From NCBI GenBank assembly GCA_025201705.1, contig MU616620.1, forward strand, positions 1 to 64,000: DNA of 64,000 bases, written 5' to 3'. The notes beneath the pieces were generated by a model. That model was not told where the DNA came from. It ran no database searches and saw only the letters and a list, made by a program, of their open reading frames with translations. The position numbers and the translations under genes were made by a program. Of this stretch, positions 58,578 to 64,000 are shown one piece after another. Position 1 is the first letter of the stretch, and each line of letters opens with the position of its first letter. Source of the DNA: Dissophora ornata (taxonomy: Eukaryota; Mortierellomycota; Mortierellomycetes; Mortierellales; Mortierellaceae).

Positions 58578-60167
58578 CGCCTTACTGAGGGACTTACTCA
58601 TAAATTCCATGATGGCCTGAGCAGACTCTTCCGATGCCATCCTGACGCCCAATAAATCCATCTCACGCACGCTAACCTCGTCCATCTGCTTGTAGTCGGG
58701 GTCACGGATTAGAGCCTTGGAGTCCTTCATGGCCTGGGGTGGGAACTTTGCGGCATGTGTGGCAAGCTTGAGGACCTCCTCCATAAACGTCTCCTTGGGG
58801 AAGATCCTAGCGACCACACCAGCCTCCCTCATCTCCTCTGCAGTGAACTTGCGGCCCATGAGCTAGCGAGAAAAATGAAGCAGATATAAAGACAGTTCAG
58901 AGGCCAATCGGCACCAATCGAGGACACAAGATTGGGAGGAACCTAGGACTTACAAGCATCTCATTGGCACGGGAGTAGCCCATCACACTATCGGCACGAA
59001 CATGACAAAGCAGGAAGAGTAAATAGTCGCGTTAGCAGCAGTTCCTTGAGACACAAAGCGTGTCTTCCATTGAGCTCCTGCAGTTAAAGAACAGTTTCCC
59101 ACTCACCGAGGAAAAACGATAGAGGAGCATGCCTCTGCGCAGAAACCTATGACATGTTCATGGTGCATCGCGATTGAATGACAGATGAGGATATTTAATA
59201 GGACCGACATCGATCATCTGTAAAAAACCTCGTTCGTATTCGACCGCGTATTTGTCGATCGTGACCTACCGAGCTGCATGAAGGGTGTGTTGAAGGTGGC
59301 CTCAGGCACGGCGTATACTACATCGCACAGTGCGCTAGAGGTGACACCGAATCCAATAGCAGGACCTATTCAGCGAAACACAGGGACCAATTGAGGTGAT
59401 GTTTGTCAATTTTGAGGCGTTCGTTGTCAATTTTGAGGCGTTCGTTGTCACAGCGTAACAGCACAGTTAATTTGTTTGGAGTTGTTGCAACAAATGATCA
59501 GCCGAGGTTTGGCTGGGAGGCGTGGGAGGCCGGAATCCCGGATTGCGCTCTCGGCTGGCAGGAATGTAAATTTGTCCGGCCGATCAGTCGGTTGGTCAGC
59601 AAAGCACTACTTGAGCAAAAGGCGTCCCCCCATTCTGTGGCAATTGAACGACGCTCGCCTTCAGAGTGATCAGAACAGTCGGTTTAGCTAACATGGTATT
59701 ACCTTGAACGGCTGCAATAATCAGCTTGGGGAAGTGGATCAATTCAGTGATAACTTTCCTACAACCACAGTGAATGTCTCAGTCAGGTTCTCAAATTCTA
59801 CAAGCTTCATACATTTCGAGCCGCCAGAGGAGATCCGGATGCAATTGCGAGTAGTGGCAGGAACCACGCCTTACTGAGTGAAAGCAGCTCGCTTCTTGAA
59901 GACGCCCTCGATACCGTCACCATCCTCAATCTCGCTGGAGTCAGGGACAGTGAGCTCCTGGCCTGAGGTGTAGTACTTGCCGTTTCCGGTCAGGACTACG
60001 ACGCGGACATCATCGGATTTGGCAGCCCACTCGAGGGCCCTGCCCCACTGGTCGTAGACCTGAGGGTTCAGGGCGTTGTACTTTTTGGGTCGGTTGAAGG
60101 CAATGACAGCAACGCCATGGTCCAGAATTTTGATTTCAAAAGCGCTCAAGTCGGTTGGAACGGACAT
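58452..60167 (-). CDS. Peroxisomal enoyl-CoA delta isomerase/hydratase, PECI/ECI2-like
   Basis: Minus-strand exons 60167-59875, 59758-59703, 59365-59270, 59146-59107, 58987-58954, 58862-58598 and 58495-58452 are all phase-consistent and give 275 residues. This crotonase-fold enzyme shifts double bonds of unsaturated acyl-CoAs for beta-oxidation. Seen: VAVIAFNRPKKYNALNP, the oxyanion segment NGKYYTSGQEL, PAIGFGVTSSALCDVVYA, NTPFMQLGFCAEACSSIVFP with the probable catalytic Glu in the AEACSS motif, then MGYSRANEMLLMGRKF. The last 44-nt exon encodes KVQSKL, so the protein ends in the peroxisomal targeting signal SKL. The intron before it (102 nt) consists largely of a 53-nt T run and is a multiple of three, so retention would insert a poly-Phe stretch yet keep SKL. 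The start was taken at MSVPTDLSAF; the longer open frame upstream is leader sequence. Confidence 0.9.
58523..58575. repeat. 53-nt poly(A)/poly(T) tract inside the last intron
   Basis: The longest homopolymer of the window. On the coding strand it is a T run between donor (58597) and acceptor (58496) of the isomerase's last intron, where it would act as an extreme polypyrimidine tract. Confidence 0.9.
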
Positions 60168-60600
60168 GGTTGATGGGCTGCTAGCGAGGGGTGAGGGAAT
60201 GATGGGGTTGGAGGGGAGAAGGCAATGAATAAGGAGAAATAAGAAAGAAAGAGGAACGACAAGAATATGAAGGCGGTTGCAGGGCTCCTTCTCCACTTCC
60301 AACCGCCCTCGTGAAACAGAGTACCCGAAGTGAGCGGCAACTTCGCTCAATAGGATCCAAGGGCGATCGATCAAAAGAGTCAAAGGTGCACGTGATACCC
60401 AATTGGAAAAAGGGTGGCGTAGTGGCTTTTCTACGCCAGGCATGTTCTTTTGATCAGTAGAACGAGAGGATCGCTGCCAACTACCATCCACACACACGGA
60501 CTCTCGCTCTCTCTCTCTCGCCACACCAAGGGAAGGACATCAGCCCCGCTATTGCTACTCCAACCCCTTTAGCAAGTCCTAAGTCATCGCTAATTCCAGT
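60168..60600. promoter_or_regulatory. Shared divergent promoter, isomerase and CDC40
   Basis: 433 bp separate the two divergent start codons. It contains GAGAGAGA-type and C/T-rich stretches on each side (60190-60260 and 60485-60520). No TATA box is evident. Confidence 0.55.
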
Positions 60601-62739
60601 ATGGACTTGATCGCACAAGGCTACGGCTCCAGCTCATCCGAGAGCGAGGATGTTTCCTCCCAGCAGCCCGCCAAGGTCGCAAAGATCGTCAATGTCGCGC
60701 CCGACGTCAGTCTTGAGGTAAACTTGGAATACGCGCCGCTGCCAAGCGCTACAACATATATGTTTTTATAGTCGTTGGAGCTGTCGGTCCATATCTTGAC
60801 ACGTCGCGCTTGTTCTTTCAAATATAGGATCCAAACTATTCACGTCACATCTATACCAACCCCACAGACACCACGCTAGCCGTCAACCTCTCCTACGATT
60901 CTATGCTTCAGCCCATTCAAGGGCCTCAGAACCCTTTTGCACCAAACGAAGCTCAAGTTCGCAGGAATGTCTGGACAGGCCATGTGGAGGAGAACATGCT
61001 CTCGGATCATGACTTTAGGACACAACAACAATCTTATGCTGCCTTTGGATTTGCCAAAGATCCTAGCATCTTGACAGTCGCTAATAATGGACAGAGTGGG
61101 TCCGGTAAAAACGGGACAGGATATGTCGGCGACATCGAAAGGGCAAAAGAAATGGATGGTAAGGGCGCAAGACTCACGGATCCTGCAGCGTCGTGATATC
61201 ACATTTGTATTGTTTTTGACAATGAATTTGTTTCTTGGATCTAATAGGTGCAACGATATGGGACAAGGTACCAAAACACCTCCGCAATAACTTGAATCAA
61301 AGAAAACGACAGACCCGTGGAGATCCTTCGGTATTAGATGGTGAAAATGCTTACAGAGGCCCTTGGGCAACCTATGAAGGCGAAGGTATCGGCGAAATGA
61401 GCGGACCTACTGAGGAAGAGCGGGAAAAGCATGAAAAAAGCGTTCAAGCTGCAGAGGAAGAGAAGGAGAAACGGGGTAAGGCCACGCCCGCCAAGCCCAT
61501 CGCAACAGGGTCCGAAAAGACGACTTTCCATGGCAAGGAAGAGCACGATTATCTGGGAAGGACCTACATGCATGTACCTTTGGATCTCGATGTCAACTTG
61601 CTGGGTGAGCCAGGAGCACAGGAATGCTTTGTGCCAAAGAGGTTGTTGCATACTTGGACAGGACATACCAAAGGCGTCTCAGCTATCAGATTCATCCCGA
61701 AATCTGCGCATTTACTTCTGTCTGGCAGTATGGATTCAAAAATCAAGGTGAGCTTTTCTTTAATTTGTAAATACGATTCAACGCAGCAAGTTCAAAATCT
61801 GTCCTGTACTCACCAACAAATATTTTGCTCGATTTAGATCTGGGACGTATACCATGATCGCCGGGTTCTTCGCACATACATTGGCCACTCCAAGGCTGTG
61901 CGCGATGTTACTTTCAACAACGACGGCACAAAGTTCATCAGTGCATCCTACGACCGCAACATGAAGCTCTGGGACACGGAGACTGGCCAGTGCATCTCGA
62001 CTTTTACTACGAAGAAGATCCCCTATGTGGTCAAGTTCAACCCAGATGAGGACAAGCAGAATGTGTTCCTGGCAGGTTGTTCGGACCACAAGATTTATCA
62101 GTTTGACATCAACTCTGGCGAAGTTATTCAGGAATACGATCAGCATTTGGGACCAGTAAATTCGATCACATTCGTGGACGACAACAGGCGGTTCGTGACA
62201 ACTTCAGATGATAAGTCGCTGAGGGCTTGGGAGTACGATATTCCAGTCGTAATCAAGTACATTGCCGAACCAGATATGCACTCAATGCCAGCTGTCGCTT
62301 TGAGTCCTAACCGTAAGCACCTTTGTTCAATTCAGTTGTGTTTTCAACGCCATTCTATCGTGCACGCCTCGGCCTAACTTAAGTTGAAACTGCTGTTGCC
62401 ATTATTGCCTCGATAGAAAAATGGCTGGCTTGTCAATCTCTCGACAACCAAATATTTGTCTATGGAGCCAAGGACCGGTTCCGTCAGAACCGCAAGAAGC
62501 TGTTTACAGGACATATGGTGGCAGGATATGCATGCCAACCTTCGTTCTCACCCGATGGGCGGTACTTGTCCTCAGGTGACTCGGAGGGCAACCTCTGGGT
62601 CTGGGATTGGAAGACCTGCAAAGTACACAAGAAGTTCAAGGCTCACAATGAGGTTGTCATTGATTGTGCATGGCACCCACATGAGACGTCCCTCGTGGCA
62701 ACGGCATCGTGGGACTCGACGATCAAACTCTGGGTGTAG
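60601..62739 (+). CDS. CDC40: Pre-mRNA-processing factor 17 (WD40 splicing factor)
   Basis: Exons 60601-60717, 60828-61158, 61248-61747, 61838-62312 and 62417-62739 give 581 residues, close to the 579 of the human protein. CDC40/Prp17 joins the spliceosome for the second catalytic step. The N-terminus matches the family ([51 protein letters not shown]). A charged linker follows, then [19 protein letters not shown] and a seven-bladed WD40 propeller with regular WD/WE endings: [54 protein letters not shown] and [11 protein letters not shown] at the stop. All introns are GT-AG and phase-consistent. It is divergent from the peroxisomal isomerase gene. Confidence 0.95.
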
Positions 62740-63135
62740 TAGATAAGACATCGATTTTTTTTTTTTGGATCTGTCGCGTCCAGGCATGTTATAATAAAAA
62801 AAAAAGAATACAGATTTGGCGGCTAGGATCCAAGCTCTGTTTGTGTTCAAAGTCGCTGCTGGTTGTTACAATGAAACTCCCTCAGGAAGCATTAAGCGTC
62901 GCGTTAAACCCGATTTATAACACCTCGTAATGCATCCAAAGTACATTGAATCCCCTTTATTGAAACATCTCTCGTTCACAAAATGACAACATCTGCAGTT
63001 TCTCTGTTGTCGTTCTGATATCATCGTCTTACTCCACTACGCGCTCGCTATCCCTTGATCTCATCACTGTCGTGTAGCTACCGTATCTTTGACTATCTTC
63101 GATGGAGATAAATATCGTGCGGTAGCTGGCACTCC
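62740..63135. other. Convergent 3' spacer
   Basis: Holds the 3' flanks of CDC40 and of the convergent minus-strand gene, with T and A runs at about 62756 and 62797. AATAAA-like motifs are near both ends. No gene. Confidence 0.4.
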
Positions 63136-64000
63136 CTACTCCTCGATGTCCGACCCAGGTTCGGGATCCGCAGGCAAGAGATGTGCTTTGACTGCACGGC
63201 CGTATAAATCATTCAATACGCCCATGGAAGCGTGGCCACGCTCCTCTTCGGTCAACGTGGCCTTGATCCTTCGATAGTAGTCTAGGCAACGCACCATCAG
63301 TTCAGACGAACACTCCAGTCGACTGACATTTTCGGCAATGAGACTAATCGTGTCTGCTCGGAAGTGTTCACGCTCCCAATGGTCTAGGTCTTGATCGTAG
63401 ATGACTCTCAGCAGTCCGGGGAAGTGCTGTGGGGAAGGGAGATGGAGTTGAAGGAGGGGCAGGGGAGTGTCGTCAGCAGGGTCGTCAGCAGGGCCGTATG
63501 TGTAGTCGTCACTTCCGGATTCTGGAAGCGGGCCAGAGGATAGGTAGATGTAGGGTGGGAGGAGGATTCCTGCAGGTAAGGGTTGCGAAGGAGGTGCAAG
63601 TGGGAACTGGATATTCGCAGCCTCCGGCGTAGGAACTGTCCGCAGACAGGACAACCTGTCTTCCAATGAACTCTCATGTTCGGCATCATAGTTGTTCGGA
63701 CAGTCGTCGTCGTTCATAATCGTGTCTTGAAAGACTGAAGAGGCCGGCATAAGAAACTGCCTCATGACGCGGTAGTATTGTGCCGGCGGGGCATGAACGT
63801 CATGTTGTTCGTCAGTTGGTTGATGTGGCAGGGGATCTTGGAGAACCATCAATCGATGAGTTGCATACTCAGGCCGCTGCAGCCAGTCAATTCCGACATC
63901 TCTCAGCACGTTTACGATATACACCGGGTCAGCAACGTCGCTACTGTCGTCACCCTCGTCTGTAGGGTAGTCATCGTCACCGTCATATTCTTCGTCTGTT
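63136..64000 (-). CDS. Uncharacterised acidic protein, 5'-partial
   Basis: The minus-strand frame is open from the window edge to the stop at 63136, about 287 residues. The part at the window edge is very acidic (DEEYDGDDDYPTDEGDDS). It is followed by VYIVNVLRDVGIDWLQRPEY, a proline-rich middle (PPSQPLPAGILLPPYIYL) and a predicted helical C-terminus (AENVSRLECSSELMVRCLDY, VLNDLYGRAVKAHLLP) ending in SDIEE. No ATG is seen at the beginning of the open frame, so the start lies outside the window. No domain is recognised. The composition is compatible with a transposon-derived or nuclear protein, but there is no direct evidence. Confidence 0.6.
   Translation of the reverse strand, partial: TDEEYDGDDDYPTDEGDDSSDVADPVYIVNVLRDVGIDWLQRPEYATHRLMVLQDPLPHQPTDEQHDVHAPPAQYYRVMRQFLMPASSVFQDTIMNDDDCPNNYDAEHESSLEDRLSCLRTVPTPEAANIQFPLAPPSQPLPAGILLPPYIYLSSGPLPESGSDDYTYGPADDPADDTPLPLLQLHLPSPQHFPGLLRVIYDQDLDHWEREHFRADTISLIAENVSRLECSSELMVRCLDYYRRIKATLTEEERGHASMGVLNDLYGRAVKAHLLPADPEPGSDIEE

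Overview
This is eukaryotic nuclear DNA from a fungus. It holds intron-rich housekeeping genes with short GT-AG introns, pyrimidine-rich leaders and long A or T homopolymers. A Sel1-repeat protein, a crinkler N-terminal domain, a Crypton and a large anoctamin suggest an early-diverging lineage, most likely Mortierellomycota (Mortierella or a relative). That placement is inference from gene content; no rRNA marker is present.

Layout. 0-5 kb: a 5'-truncated Sel1-repeat gene and a glutathione S-transferase-like gene on the minus strand. 5.7-7.9 kb: a mitochondrial PP2C phosphatase (Ptc7 type). 8.1-11.4 kb: a decayed Crypton tyrosine-recombinase transposon. 11.8-37.2 kb: a dense housekeeping block with APC4 (minus), a polymerase X gene with BRCT domain and zinc knuckle, the RRP8 rRNA methyltransferase, an anoctamin/TMEM16 protein and a Sec7-PH Arf exchange factor of the EFA6/Yel1 type. 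37.4-39.8 kb: a crinkler N-terminal domain without effector domain, two tandem MITE-like elements, then sparse sequence.

39.8-57.5 kb is the unusual part: an accessory locus built from many copies of two small gene families I do not recognise. Family A carries an N-terminal MTAxxYPR-like motif, an acidic/hydrophobic core and, in the best copies, a C-terminal membrane segment. Family B starts MRxVRRFSPxAR and has a conserved SLIEE/LQE core. The copies alternate A-B-A, a block of about 2.7 kb is duplicated, and the locus contains a LINE that itself contains a hAT element. Some copies are open (A8, B3), some carry one or two lesions (A1, A5, B4), others are badly decayed (A3, A7, B1, B2). This birth-and-death pattern is the best candidate for an undescribed system here.

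58.4-64 kb returns to housekeeping genes: a peroxisomal enoyl-CoA isomerase (PTS1 SKL) divergent from the splicing factor CDC40/PRP17, and a minus-strand acidic protein cut by the window edge.

Exon boundaries were derived by hand from splice consensus, phase and protein-family continuity. No alignment or database search was run.
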